Source of the DNA: CALBPI01 sp039033995
GTDB taxonomy: Bacteria > Pseudomonadota > Gammaproteobacteria > Steroidobacterales > Woeseiaceae
Direction: 5' to 3'
DNA length: 64,000 nucleotides
Assembly: GCA_039033995.1 (NCBI GenBank)
Contig: JBCCBP010000016.1
Coordinates: 1-64,000 of the forward strand
Shown here: positions 41,985 to 51,789 of the stretch, one piece after another
How positions within the stretch are numbered: position 1 is the stretch's first letter
Layout: each line of letters begins with the position of its first letter
Program-made: the position numbers and the translations under genes
Notes under the pieces: model-generated
What the model was told of the DNA's origin: nothing
What the model saw: the letters and a program-made list of their open reading frames with translations, nothing else
Database searches by the model: none

Positions 41985-42734
41985 CTAGAACGGTTTGCTG
42001 AACACCAGGAAGTGTTGTTGTGGCAGCAGATCATCCGTGCGCACCCATTCAAGACCGATCGCCGACATCTCGCGTTTCACTTGTTGCTCCGACATCTTAT
42101 GTAACGGTTTGATGGCGACGGCGGGGTCCTCTTCGCGGTACTCAATGAGAATCAACTGACCACCGGGCTTCAGCGCATTGGCAATGCCCATGCCCATTTC
42201 GAAGGGATAAGAGAATTCGTGGTATGCGTCGACGATCAGCGCGACATCAATGCTACCGGGTGCAAGTCGTGGATCTTGTTCATCGCCGAGACGCGTCTCA
42301 ATGTTGTTGATACGCTGTTCCACAGTTCGCGCAGTGATGATGTCAAGCATCTCTTGCTGTATGTCGACCGCGATCACTTGTCCGTCTGGCACGCGCGATG
42401 CCATCGGCAAACTGAAATAACCCGTGCCGGCACCGATATCTGCCACAACGCTATCGGCTTGCAAAGGCAGATTCGCGATGAGCCTATCGGTCGCCTCTTC
42501 GCGCTCGCGGCCATCACGCTCAAGCCAGCCAGCACCAAGGTGCCCCATCACCTGCGAGATCTCTCGGCCAAGATAGACTTTGCCAATACCGTCACGCGAT
42601 GGCGTACGGTAGCTGTAAGGGTCGTCAGTCGCAGCGTTAGCAGGCGGTTCGGCTTGTCCGCACGCCGCCACCAACAAACTGCCTAATACTGCAACAGCAA
42701 ACCATGAGCAGACTTGCGGAATGGATGCAGGCAC
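41985..42734 (-). CDS. Class I SAM methyltransferase with lipoprotein signal
   Basis: A 249-residue protein. An N-terminal signal with lipobox (LGSLLVAAC) leads into a methyltransferase domain: motif I is ADIGAGTGYFSLPMA, motif II is VIAVDIQQEMLD, and then DVALIVDAYHEFSYP. Export of a SAM-dependent enzyme is unexpected, since SAM is cytoplasmic. Either it is retained, or it binds another ligand. The start is GTG at 42734 with GGAG 7 nt upstream. It lies between the halogenase operon and the diguanylate cyclase, with its own transcription likely. Confidence 0.8.
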   Translation of the reverse strand: MPASIPQVCSWFAVAVLGSLLVAACGQAEPPANAATDDPYSYRTPSRDGIGKVYLGREISQVMGHLGAGWLERDGREREEATDRLIANLPLQADSVVADIGAGTGYFSLPMASRVPDGQVIAVDIQQEMLDIITARTVEQRINNIETRLGDEQDPRLAPGSIDVALIVDAYHEFSYPFEMGMGIANALKPGGQLILIEYREEDPAVAIKPLHKMSEQQVKREMSAIGLEWVRTDDLLPQQHFLVFSKPF

Positions 42735-42816
42735 AACGAGACTCCATCGACGGAAGATGTGATGGTTTTCGTTGCTTCGCCCTGTGTGGATGCAAGGTGC
42801 TACCGAACCGGCGAGG

Positions 42817-44022
42817 TCAGTTGACTTTGAAAGCCCCTGTCACGATGTTGCTGTACCCATCGTCCAGCACTTCGACACGATTGCGCCCATTCGACTTGGC
42901 AGCGTACAACGCTTCGTCAGCGAACTGGTAAAGGGACTGCGAGCTGCGACCAATCCCTGGTTGCACGAAGACCGCACCGACACTGACAGTCACCTGCTCG
43001 GCAGCCGATGATGCGGCATGCGGGATGTTGGCATCGACGACCGCGCGGCGAACCGATTCTGCGAGTGCACTAACATGCTTCCGGGTCGATCCGTAGCACA
43101 GCAACGCGAACTCTTCGCCACCGAGGCGCGCCGCCATGTCTAACGGTCGCTTAACCGCGCCGCGCAACAGCCCCCCGATAGTCTTCAAACATCGGTCGCC
43201 CGCGGCATGACCGTAAAGATCGTTGTAATTTTTAAAATGATCGACATCGATCAGAATCATGCCGATCGGCTGTTTGTCGCGCATACCCTGTTTCCAGAGC
43301 ATCTCCAGCGACTCCTCAAACACGCGGCGATTCTTGAGACCGGTCAGCGCATCGACATTGCTCAGGTGCTCCAGTGCGTGTTGCTGAAGAAAACTACGCC
43401 GTAGCGTGTGCTCCAGATTGTAGATGAAGATGATCGCTAATCCGGTCATGGCACAGATGATAAACGCCTCAAAACCGATGGCTTCGGCAGGGGCCCCGGC
43501 GGCCTGTAGGAAGAACAGATAGGCTACCGTCGTTATCGTACCGACGGCGAGCACCTGCCAGAACATCAAACCGGCCAGCATATACATGCCCAGATAACCG
43601 CAGACCATGGCAATGAAAACATCGGTATTGCCGGACGCCACTTTTTGCGCCGCACTGTAGCTTCCAATTATCGCCATACCACCCAACAACAATGGCGCAG
43701 CCGTCACCCATAACCGACGGTACAGTAACGGCACCAACGCAATCACCATCAGAATGAGTGACAGCGGCCGCATGCCCCAGGTGAGTAGCTGCGCTGCGAT
43801 TGGGTCTATCGCGCTGCCGGCGGGTTTCGGCTCCCGTGTCACCATGACCCACGCCATCAAGACGATGACAGCAATCAGACAGGAAACAACACGCCCACGA
43901 ATCAGTGCGAGATAGTCTTGCCGAAACTCAATTTCCAGCGCGGGCGAGAACCGCAGACTACGAAAGCCGCCTTCGAGCGTCTGCTCGTAGACCTTGAAAT
44001 GCTCATTCTTTTCGCTCGACAT
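42817..44022 (-). CDS. Membrane diguanylate cyclase (GGDEF)
   Basis: A 401-residue protein. The N-terminus carries about six transmembrane helices (residues 43-220). The GGDEF domain (about 235-395) has the LTGLKNRR start, DVDHFKNYND and the active-site signature RLGGEEFALL near 303. An I-site RxxD upstream is not obvious. It should make cyclic di-GMP from two GTP in response to a membrane or extracellular cue. No EAL domain is present. It is a separate transcription unit on the minus strand. Confidence 0.92.
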   Translation of the reverse strand: MSSEKNEHFKVYEQTLEGGFRSLRFSPALEIEFRQDYLALIRGRVVSCLIAVIVLMAWVMVTREPKPAGSAIDPIAAQLLTWGMRPLSLILMVIALVPLLYRRLWVTAAPLLLGGMAIIGSYSAAQKVASGNTDVFIAMVCGYLGMYMLAGLMFWQVLAVGTITTVAYLFFLQAAGAPAEAIGFEAFIICAMTGLAIIFIYNLEHTLRRSFLQQHALEHLSNVDALTGLKNRRVFEESLEMLWKQGMRDKQPIGMILIDVDHFKNYNDLYGHAAGDRCLKTIGGLLRGAVKRPLDMAARLGGEEFALLCYGSTRKHVSALAESVRRAVVDANIPHAASSAAEQVTVSVGAVFVQPGIGRSSQSLYQFADEALYAAKSNGRNRVEVLDDGYSNIVTGAFKVN

Positions 44023-44090
44023 GATTGCCGCCGTTCTTCGTGACTACTTCAGGGAAAGCGGCCTGTCGACCGAAAACTTTAAGCGGCCGG

Positions 44091-45077
44091 TTAGCGACTG
44101 GTTATGTCAATACCAAACAATGCCGGCATATCCTCGGGCTTGTACAAGCCGACCCGTGACAAATCGACTGGCGAAGGTGGCTCGCCGGAAATGTCGATCA
44201 CCCGATGTTCCTGCTCGATAGCGCGCTCCAGCGGCATCTTGATGCGATCATCGACGACGATGCCAGCCGACGCGAAAGACTGCACAATGGACTGCAAATG
44301 CGCCGCTTTGGCAGCCTCGCGCGACACACCGAGCTTGGCGCAACGCGGATAGGTCACTGACGTGACAAAATTGTCGCTGACCACATACGAGAAACGATTG
44401 ATGACGAGCCTTGGATTTACAGACGCGAGCACCCGATCGACCTGGCCCTGGAACTCTGCGCGCAACTGAACTTCATAGACTTCCGGCCATTCGAAATCCA
44501 TCGACAGCACGAAACTGTCGTCAAGTTGCTCGTAAGCATAGGTCATCGACGCCTGAATGTTGTTGAAGCCATACTCTCCCAGTTCGCTTGGTGTCCAACT
44601 GAAACCTGCGACGCAGTATGAGGCGGGATCAGCTTCGACGGTGGGAAGGTCGCCTCCCGTTTCCGCCATGGCGACCGTATTCAATGTGTCGAGCAACGCG
44701 GCAAAGTAGTCGTGATACACGTCCAGCGTCAGTCCGTCGACGAAAAAAGAGCCGCTTCTGGGCAGTTCACCGCGACCGCTCAGAACACGTCCCGGCAAGT
44801 CGTGCAGACTGAGTACATCAAGAAAGCTCGGCAGTTGTATGCCGACCGCATCGATGGCCAGGCGATTCTGGAAATCAGCCAATTTGACCGAGATACCGCC
44901 AACGTACAAGGAGCCGTCGATCGCGCTCGTCACGTCGTCATAGACGACAGCAACACCGGCCGGCATCAGCGCAATGATCTGGTCGACCGCCTTCTTGGTT
45001 TGGTGCTGCACATAGAACTTGGCAGCAAAATAGCCGCCAACAATGGCGACAGCCGCTATCAGCAAGAATTTCTTCAT
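44091..45077 (-). CDS. Hypothetical anchored exported protein
   Basis: A 328-residue protein with an N-terminal signal or anchor (KKFLLIAAVAIVGGYFAAKF) and a large predicted extracytoplasmic domain. The latter includes a long middle segment with alternating strands (SGSFFVDGLTLDVYHDYFAA, SMTYAYEQLDDSFVLSMDFE) and two Cys. It vaguely resembles YdgA-type proteins, but I cannot confirm this. ATG 45077 is chosen; a TTG 15 nt upstream is possible. It is divergent from the amidase with about 150 nt between them. Confidence 0.6.
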   Translation of the reverse strand: MKKFLLIAAVAIVGGYFAAKFYVQHQTKKAVDQIIALMPAGVAVVYDDVTSAIDGSLYVGGISVKLADFQNRLAIDAVGIQLPSFLDVLSLHDLPGRVLSGRGELPRSGSFFVDGLTLDVYHDYFAALLDTLNTVAMAETGGDLPTVEADPASYCVAGFSWTPSELGEYGFNNIQASMTYAYEQLDDSFVLSMDFEWPEVYEVQLRAEFQGQVDRVLASVNPRLVINRFSYVVSDNFVTSVTYPRCAKLGVSREAAKAAHLQSIVQSFASAGIVVDDRIKMPLERAIEQEHRVIDISGEPPSPVDLSRVGLYKPEDMPALFGIDITSR

Positions 45078-45228
45078 GGTGATGTGTCCCAACCTTATCG
45101 TTATAGTTGTGGCTCTGATTCTGACAGAAAGCTATCGGTCGCGCTGTGATCCACAAGTCACTTTACCAAGTTGCCGTAGAAACCGAGCTTGGTATGCTCG
45201 ATGGCTCAGAACCAGCGTCGGAGCTTGT

Positions 45229-46599
45229 GTGAATCCCTATCAATCCATCGCCGATTTAGGCCAGCGCTTGCGTCGCGGCGAGACCAGCGCCACGCAAACC
45301 ACTGCGGTGATGCTCCAGCGCATCGACGATCATAATGCTGCGCTGAATGCGTTTAATACCGTTTGCAACGAGTCGGCGCTTACGGCCGCGCGAGCGGCAG
45401 ACGAAGAACTCGCGCGGGGCCGTGATCGTGGACCGCTTCATGGCGTACCGGTCGCTGTCAAAGATCTGATCGACACTGCTGGCATCAGAACAACCGGTGG
45501 CGCTGCCATTCACGCCGAGCGTGTGCCAGATGACGACGCAACTGTGATCCAAAAACTGAAGGCGGCCGGCGCCGTCATTTTAGGCAAAACCAATCTGCAC
45601 GAACTGGCCTACGGTACTACGAGCCAGAACCCACACTTTGGTGACGTCTGCAACCCGTGGTCGCTCGACCGTATCTCCGGCGGATCGAGTGGCGGTTCAG
45701 CCGTTGCTGTCGCGGCGGGCCTTGCCTACGCAGCCATTGGCACCGATACAGGTTGTTCGATTCGCCAACCGGCACATTGCTGTGGCATCGTCGGCCTCAA
45801 ACCGACCTTTGGATTGGTCAGTAAGCATGGCGTCATGCCGCTGGTATGGCGTATGGATCATGTTGGTCCGATGACCCGAACCGTGTCGGATGCCCTGCTC
45901 GTCCTACGTCAAATTGCGGGTTTCGACTCACATGATCCGCACTCCATTCACGCGCCAGAGGCTATCGCTGAAGTTCCGAGAAAATCGTTGAATGGCATAC
46001 GCATCGGCATCATACGTCGCTTCTTTTTCGACGGTTACGACGACGTGATTCGATGTGTTGATCGGGCGATTGACCAGCTAGCAGCGCGGGGTGCGCAACT
46101 GGTCGAACTCGATATCCCCGATATTGAAGAGGCCTCAAAAGCGAGTCGCATCATGTTTGTCGAGGCGCTCGCGATTCATGAACGCACACTCGAGGAACAA
46201 GGCGCTCGTTTGAGCGAAGAAGTCAGAGACAAACTCATTGCATTGAGGCAGATCAGTGCATTGGAGTTTGCACGAGCCGCGCAATTTCAGCCGGAGTTCG
46301 CCAGACGTATGGACCAATTGCTGACGAAATGTGACGTGCTTTGCACGCCAACCGCAACCGTTCCAGCACTACCACGGCATAACCTGCCCGACGACTATGC
46401 ACGAAACGCCTGGAAGAACACCTGTATCTTTGACTACACGGGTCAACCGTCTATCTCCATACCGTGCGGTAAATTAGACGACAATATGCCCGTGGGCATG
46501 ATGCTGACTGCTGCGCGACAGCGCGACAGTGACTTGTTGGCCATCGCCCAGTGCATTGAAACCTCACTGGGAGGCTTTGAGCCACCCGACATAGACTGA
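45229..46599 (+). CDS. Amidase signature family protein
   Basis: A 456-residue amidase. The Ser-cisSer-Lys triad is visible: Lys in VAVKDLIDTAG (about 78), cis-Ser in SGGSSGGSAVAVAAG (about 154) and the Ser in GTDTGCSIRQPAH (about 177), where the usual second Gly is Cys. The family includes Asp/Glu-tRNA amidotransferase GatA-like and stand-alone amidases. It is too isolated here to be a GatCAB. The start is GTG at 45229 with CGGAG 6 nt upstream. A long in-frame extension upstream overlaps the divergent gene and is rejected. Confidence 0.86.
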   Translation: MNPYQSIADLGQRLRRGETSATQTTAVMLQRIDDHNAALNAFNTVCNESALTAARAADEELARGRDRGPLHGVPVAVKDLIDTAGIRTTGGAAIHAERVPDDDATVIQKLKAAGAVILGKTNLHELAYGTTSQNPHFGDVCNPWSLDRISGGSSGGSAVAVAAGLAYAAIGTDTGCSIRQPAHCCGIVGLKPTFGLVSKHGVMPLVWRMDHVGPMTRTVSDALLVLRQIAGFDSHDPHSIHAPEAIAEVPRKSLNGIRIGIIRRFFFDGYDDVIRCVDRAIDQLAARGAQLVELDIPDIEEASKASRIMFVEALAIHERTLEEQGARLSEEVRDKLIALRQISALEFARAAQFQPEFARRMDQLLTKCDVLCTPTATVPALPRHNLPDDYARNAWKNTCIFDYTGQPSISIPCGKLDDNMPVGMMLTAARQRDSDLLAIAQCIETSLGGFEPPDID

Positions 46600-46672
46600 T
46601 ATGACCGCAATGTCCGTAAGCGGCCCGTCGACTTAGATCGCGCGACAACCAGCATGTCACTGTTGTATTAAA

Positions 46673-46686
46673 TCCCGAATACGGGA
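46673..46686. repeat. Small inverted repeat after the amidase gene
   Basis: TCCCG, spacer AATA, CGGGA: a 5-bp hairpin about 75 nt after the amidase stop. No T run follows, so it is not a convincing terminator. The rest of the roughly 265-nt gap to the esterase gene has no gene. Confidence 0.3.
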
Positions 46687-46864
46687 GATTGACGCCTGTT
46701 CATAGAATTTTTGCTACCAATGGTCCGGCGGTTGTCGCGCAGAGACGAACTTCATCTGCCCGCCTCAGCAGCCTTAGCACGGTTTTTGGGAGCGTCAGAC
46801 AATAACGACCGGCTGCAGCCACAACGATTCTTGATCGTTGCGTCGCCAAAGTTACACTGATTGC

Positions 46865-48289
46865 ATGAGACAGCGGATCACACTCATCGGCATCAGCATC
46901 ATCGCTATCGGTATCACTGGCTGTGGCGGTGGATCGGATGGTTCGCCGTCAGTCGCCATACCGCCGCCCGTATCCGAGACGCCACCACCGCCAACATCGG
47001 GTTTGCTGACCAATGAGCAATTGCGAACGGCAGTCGACAATAGCGCGGGACTTGTGATCGAAGTCGAAGCCACCTGGTTTGCCGAAAACACGAGCATCAT
47101 TCGATCACTGACGGAAGACGAAGATTTTGGGGACTTGAGTTTTCTGGACGGCGATCTAGCCAACAAACGCATCGTCATGCTTGGCGAAAGCAGCCACGGC
47201 GTGAAGCAGTACTCTCAGGCGAAGGTCCGTCTGATCAAGTACCTGCACGAACGTTTGGGATACAACGTCATCGCATTCGAAAGTGGCCTGTACGAATGCG
47301 AGATCGAGCAGCGCAGCATCGAGCGCGGCGACGCACGCGGCGCAATGGCGGGCTGTATATTCGGCGTGTGGGATAGCGCCGAAGTATTGGAGCTGTTTCG
47401 CTACGTCGAAGCCACTCAAGACACCAGTGCACCGATGCGCATTACCGGTTTCGATGTGCAATATAGCGGTATTCGCGCGCGGCCTGGACGGCGTGCCGCC
47501 TACATTGCGAGCCTCGTCGAAAAAGCATCGCCTAGCTATGCCGTCGAAGTCAGCAATCTGGAAACTTTGTTAGAAGACCTGGTAGCCAATGCCGGGCAAG
47601 CTGACAGCGCCACCAGCCCAAGCATTCGAGAATTACGTCAGGCGGTTCCTACGATAGCGAATAACTATCTGGTGCTGGCCGATTATCTGCTGGCCAACGA
47701 GACGGCTATTACGGCTGACGGGACGTTTTCACGACATGATGTGCTGGTCGCCGCCCAGGTCGCCAGAACAGCACCTTTTCTCGCCCAACAAACCGCCGAC
47801 CGATTCGATCTGGAACAAAGCATCAGACATCGTGATGAGGGGATGGCGCTGAACTTCATCGAGCTAGCCAACGCAATTTACCCGAACGAGAAGATCATTG
47901 GCTGGGCGCACAATGCACACATCAGGCACCGTGGCGAAGGCTTTGTATTGGATGGCAATATGGGCAAACACGTTCACGATGCGCTGGCCGATGAAATGTA
48001 CACCGTGGGCTTCTACATGTATCGCGGTCAGCACGCATTCAATGATCGCAGTGTGCAGAACGTACGCCCACCAATTGATAATAGCCTCGAGGCAATCTTC
48101 TACTCACGTCGACTGGCGTATTTGTGGCTTGACCTTGAGAACGCTGACTTGTCGAGTGATGGCGCAAACTGGGTCCGCTCCCGGTCCGTCAACTACGCGT
48201 GGGGTTACGAGCCCATTACGATGCAGCTCAATGAAGAGTATGACGGCTTACTTATGATCGATACGGCCGAGCCGCCTGACTACCTATGA
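46865..48289 (+). CDS. Erythromycin esterase-like lipoprotein
   Basis: A 474-residue exported lipoprotein. The signal ends in IAIGITGC, followed by a Pro-rich linker (SVAIPPPVSETPPPPTSG). The esterase-like domain has GESSHGVKQYSQ (near 107), FESGLYECE and HNAHIRHRGEG, which hold the Glu and His residues used by EreA/EreB-type hydrolases. Macrolide hydrolysis is only one activity of this family. ATG 46865 is preferred over a TTG 27 nt upstream because the lipoprotein signal begins there. The true substrate is unknown. Confidence 0.85.
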   Translation: MRQRITLIGISIIAIGITGCGGGSDGSPSVAIPPPVSETPPPPTSGLLTNEQLRTAVDNSAGLVIEVEATWFAENTSIIRSLTEDEDFGDLSFLDGDLANKRIVMLGESSHGVKQYSQAKVRLIKYLHERLGYNVIAFESGLYECEIEQRSIERGDARGAMAGCIFGVWDSAEVLELFRYVEATQDTSAPMRITGFDVQYSGIRARPGRRAAYIASLVEKASPSYAVEVSNLETLLEDLVANAGQADSATSPSIRELRQAVPTIANNYLVLADYLLANETAITADGTFSRHDVLVAAQVARTAPFLAQQTADRFDLEQSIRHRDEGMALNFIELANAIYPNEKIIGWAHNAHIRHRGEGFVLDGNMGKHVHDALADEMYTVGFYMYRGQHAFNDRSVQNVRPPIDNSLEAIFYSRRLAYLWLDLENADLSSDGANWVRSRSVNYAWGYEPITMQLNEEYDGLLMIDTAEPPDYL

Positions 48290-48293
48290 TCGT

Positions 48294-50000
48294 TCACTCC
48301 GGCCTGGGACAAGCCTCCAGATAATTCATCGGCAAAGACCATCGCGATTCACCCAGCTCGAAGTCTTCTGGCGACAAATCGCCCTGCTGGTTCTTCAACC
48401 ATGCGAGCCAGATGTCTCGAATCATCGGCTGGCCCGCATCAACAACGAATGCCGTGGTATCGACGATCGGCGTCATGATGTCGTCGCCGCCCTGCATCAG
48501 AAAATCATTGGCTGCCAGGTTCAGCTTGCGCTCATCGGGCCACACATTTCCGCTCTCATCGGACAGCATGAGTTGCATATCGCCGTCGTCACAGGACACC
48601 GTCACTCGCGCGCCGGAAATACCGACACGGCGATCATCGCGGTGCACTTGAAAAGACAACAATCGCTTTAACTTAGCGACTGTCACCACCGGCATGCTCA
48701 ACCGGTTGTCGAATGGGAATACGCGGTAGACATCGCCGAAGGTCAGCACCCCCGCTGGCAAATCTGCGCGAATCCCTCCCGCGACATTGTGCAACGACAC
48801 ATCGGCGCCCGTTTGTTCGCGAATCGCGTCGGTCATCATGTGGCCGAGCACGGAATCGGGCTCGTCATTGCGGGTAAAGGGTGCAGTGAGACTCACATTG
48901 AGCGACTGAGATTGCAGCGACGACGCAGCCAATAGCGTACGACCAACAATCGTGCGTACATCGGGGTTCGGTGTCGTCGGATAGCCCTCATAGTCCGGCG
49001 GCGGCATCACGACCGAAGTCGTCTCACTACAAGCGGCATCGTCCGTGGCGATGAACATACACATCTTTTGCGGTGGCAATACTCGACGCTCGAGTACGCG
49101 ACCGTCGGTCGGGTCGATGCGATAGTCGACACGGCCAAAACTACGCAATCGTGACGGATTCGACGTAATGGCGATGCCGTTAACAACATGGGCGATCGGC
49201 CGGTGTTCGTGACCGGCTACGATTTGATCGACCAAGCCTGCCGGCAATGCCATAGCCACCTGAAAGATCTCGTCATCCAACGCGCAAGAGGACAGGTCAT
49301 AAGGGTCGTCGAAACTATCGCAATGACCGCCGGCGTGCGCTGCCACAATTACGAGGTTCGCACCTGCTGCCCGCAGCGCTGTCGCTTCCGCCGCCACCGT
49401 ATCGGCGAGTGGCGCCATCCGCAGGCCGACAGTATTCGCCGGAAATGTGGTTTCGAGGGTATCGATGGTCGTGATGCCAATCACGCCGATGTTGACGCCG
49501 TTCTTCTGAAACATCGTCGTTGGTGTGACGCCGGGCCATTGGACACGCCGACCTGTCTCAGCATTCAGAAGATTGGCAGCGAGCAACGCGAAATCGGCCT
49601 CACTGGCACGCTGTTTGATAACACCGCGAGCGTCGTCTTCCGGCCCCATCGGTATCGCCGCATCACCCACGGGACCGAAATCGAACTCATGGTTGCCGAC
49701 CGTAGCCGCATCGTAGCCCAGCGCATTGTAGGCTGCGGTAATCGCCTGTCCTTCATTGAGATTGGACGCGAGCGTGCCCTGCCACATATCGCCACCATCG
49801 ATCAGCACGACGCCATTGTCTCCGCGCCGCTGACGCAATGCTTCTACGTAGCCGGAAAACGCAAGAAGTCCGCGATCGACACCGGCAAACTCGCCGTGCA
49901 CATCATTGGTACCGACCACCGAAATCCAGACCGGCGGCACCTCAACACGCTGACCGGCACAACCGCTTAGCAAGAACAAGATCAGCAGCAGTCGCTTCAT
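48294..50000 (-). CDS. 5'-nucleotidase/bifunctional metallophosphatase lipoprotein
   Basis: A 568-residue periplasmic enzyme. A lipoprotein signal (LLLILFLLSGC) is followed by a calcineurin-like metal site (VVGTNDVHGEFAG, IDGGDMWQGT, VGNHEFDFG, VAAHAGGHCD and GHEHRP) and a C-terminal 5'-nucleotidase domain with NVAGGIRADLPAGVLTFGDVY and PFDNRLS. It would hydrolyse nucleotides or nucleotide-sugars in the envelope. It converges on the esterase gene with only 4 nt between stop codons. Confidence 0.9.
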   Translation of the reverse strand: MKRLLLILFLLSGCAGQRVEVPPVWISVVGTNDVHGEFAGVDRGLLAFSGYVEALRQRRGDNGVVLIDGGDMWQGTLASNLNEGQAITAAYNALGYDAATVGNHEFDFGPVGDAAIPMGPEDDARGVIKQRASEADFALLAANLLNAETGRRVQWPGVTPTTMFQKNGVNIGVIGITTIDTLETTFPANTVGLRMAPLADTVAAEATALRAAGANLVIVAAHAGGHCDSFDDPYDLSSCALDDEIFQVAMALPAGLVDQIVAGHEHRPIAHVVNGIAITSNPSRLRSFGRVDYRIDPTDGRVLERRVLPPQKMCMFIATDDAACSETTSVVMPPPDYEGYPTTPNPDVRTIVGRTLLAASSLQSQSLNVSLTAPFTRNDEPDSVLGHMMTDAIREQTGADVSLHNVAGGIRADLPAGVLTFGDVYRVFPFDNRLSMPVVTVAKLKRLLSFQVHRDDRRVGISGARVTVSCDDGDMQLMLSDESGNVWPDERKLNLAANDFLMQGGDDIMTPIVDTTAFVVDAGQPMIRDIWLAWLKNQQGDLSPEDFELGESRWSLPMNYLEACPRPE

Positions 50001-50066
50001 AGGTTGTTTCTCCGGACTGGTCGAGGGCGTTTAATGGTATCTGACCTGAATCAATCGGTCAGCCAC

Positions 50067-50095
50067 AAAAAAGCCGAGCACAAAGCTCGGCTTTT
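50067..50095 (-). terminator. Rho-independent terminator of ahpCF
   Basis: On the minus strand: AAGCCGAGC, loop TTTGT, GCTCGGCTT followed by T residues, a 9-bp perfect stem. It lies about 25 nt after the ahpF stop and ends the ahpC-ahpF operon. The plus-strand side also has a short T tract. Confidence 0.88.
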
Positions 50096-50119
50096 CGAAG
50101 CTGACGAGCTGTCCAGGAC

Positions 50120-51712
50120 CTAGGCGGCCTCAGCTGAAGCATCCTGCTCGACAGCCGGCGCATGCATGACGAGGTACTCGAACGCGGTGAGCGCCGCCTT
50201 GCTGCCCTCTCCCAGCGCGATCACAATCTGCTTGTACGGCACGGTTGTGACGTCACCACAAGCGAAGATGCCAGCCGCACTAGTTTCGGCTTTCTCGTTA
50301 ATAACCACTTCGCCATACTCCGAGAGCTCAACCACGTCCTCAAGGAACGCGGAGTTCGGAACCAGCCCGATCTGCACAAACACGGCCGACAGGTCGATCG
50401 TCATGATCTCACCACTGACACGATCTTCGTATTCGATGCTCGAGACCTTACCATCTGTTGCATGAATCTCCTTCGAAGCGGCATTGGTGATGATCGTGAT
50501 GTTGTCACGTTCCATCGCTTTCTCAACCAGCACCTGATCAGCCTTCAACTCCGGAAGGAACTCCAACACAGTGACGTGTTTGACGATACCCGCCAGATCC
50601 AGCGCTGCTTCGATACCGGAGTTGCCGCCACCGACAACAGCGACGTCCTTACCCTTGAAGAATGGGCCATCGCAGTGCGGGCAATACGCGACACCGTTGC
50701 CAATGTTTTCTTTCTCGCCCGGGATACCCAACTCACGCCAGTTGGCGCCCGTTGCGATGATGATCGAACGCGCACGAATCACTTCACCGGACGATAACGT
50801 CAGCGTCTTGATATCGCCCTGTTCGATCGAATCGACACGCAGGTGTTCCTTGACGGTGATGTCGTAATCCTTGATGTGATCGAACATACCGCTGACCACC
50901 TCCGGACCCGTGGTCTGTGGAATTGACACCAGATTTTCGATGCCCATCGTGTCCTTGACCTGACCACCGAACCGCTCAGCGACGACGGTCACCGCGAAGC
51001 CTTTGCGCGCCGCATAAATCGCTGCAGCAACGCCACCGGGGCCACCGCCGACAACGACGACGTCCTGCAGTGGCAACGACGGCTCAGAAGACGCCCCGCC
51101 TTTCGCGATATCCGGATACTTGGCGAGCAGCTTCTCGATCAGCGTCGCGGTATCGATCTTGCCGTTGGCGAATGGCTCGCCGTTCAGGAATACGGCCGGT
51201 ACACCCTGAATATTTCGGTCGTTGACGATCGCCGGGTACTCACCACCATCAATCATCTCGGCGCCGATGTTCCCGTTCAACGTCGCAAACTGATTCAGCG
51301 TCTGCACGACATCCGGACAGTTGTGGCAGCTCAGGCTCACCACCGTTTCGAATTTGAGCGTATCACCGACGCGTTCGATGATCGATTTCAGCGCGTCGTC
51401 GAGCTTGACCGGCGTACCGCCGACATTGAGAACTGCCAGCACCATCGAGCTGAACTCGTGTCCGCCGGGAATACCGGAAAAAGTAATACCGGTATCAGTG
51501 CCATCGGCGACGAGCTTGAAACTCAAGCCGCCACGTAAGCCGGCCTCGGCTTCACTGACACTGAGACGATCCGATGCACTCGCAAACTTGTGCAAAAAAT
51601 CCAGCAGCTCGGCGCGCTTCTCATGCTCGCCGGTTTGCACGACAAAGTGAATATCACGAGTCAAATTGGCGGTGTATTGCTTGACCGCCTCAAGCAGTTC
51701 TGGGGTAAGCAT
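50120..51712 (-). CDS. ahpF: Alkyl hydroperoxide reductase subunit F
   Basis: A 530-residue NADH-dependent flavoprotein that reduces AhpC. The N-terminal thioredoxin-like domain has Cys129-His-Asn-Cys132. An FAD domain starts at GGGPGGVAAAIYAA, the disulfide Cys pair is in CPHCDGPFF near 345, and the NAD segment is VAVVGGGNSGIEAALDLAG. Length and Cys positions match the E. coli enzyme. It follows ahpC after 77 nt that contain a strong hairpin. Peroxide induction through OxyR is likely for the pair. Confidence 0.95.
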   Translation of the reverse strand: MLTPELLEAVKQYTANLTRDIHFVVQTGEHEKRAELLDFLHKFASASDRLSVSEAEAGLRGGLSFKLVADGTDTGITFSGIPGGHEFSSMVLAVLNVGGTPVKLDDALKSIIERVGDTLKFETVVSLSCHNCPDVVQTLNQFATLNGNIGAEMIDGGEYPAIVNDRNIQGVPAVFLNGEPFANGKIDTATLIEKLLAKYPDIAKGGASSEPSLPLQDVVVVGGGPGGVAAAIYAARKGFAVTVVAERFGGQVKDTMGIENLVSIPQTTGPEVVSGMFDHIKDYDITVKEHLRVDSIEQGDIKTLTLSSGEVIRARSIIIATGANWRELGIPGEKENIGNGVAYCPHCDGPFFKGKDVAVVGGGNSGIEAALDLAGIVKHVTVLEFLPELKADQVLVEKAMERDNITIITNAASKEIHATDGKVSSIEYEDRVSGEIMTIDLSAVFVQIGLVPNSAFLEDVVELSEYGEVVINEKAETSAAGIFACGDVTTVPYKQIVIALGEGSKAALTAFEYLVMHAPAVEQDASAEAA

Positions 51713-51737
51713 GAGAGTTCCTTATCGTTGAGGGAGT

Positions 51738-51761
51738 GCGGGGCGGTAAAAACCGCCCCGC
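51738..51761. repeat. Intercistronic hairpin between ahpC and ahpF
   Basis: GCGGGGCGG, loop TAAAAA, CCGCCCCGC, a 9-bp perfect G+C-rich stem in the 77-nt gap, without a T tract. It likely acts as an mRNA-stabilising or partial-attenuation element, giving more AhpC than AhpF. Confidence 0.55.
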
Positions 51762-51789
51762 TCCATTGCCATGTTGGTCGCGAGATCGG

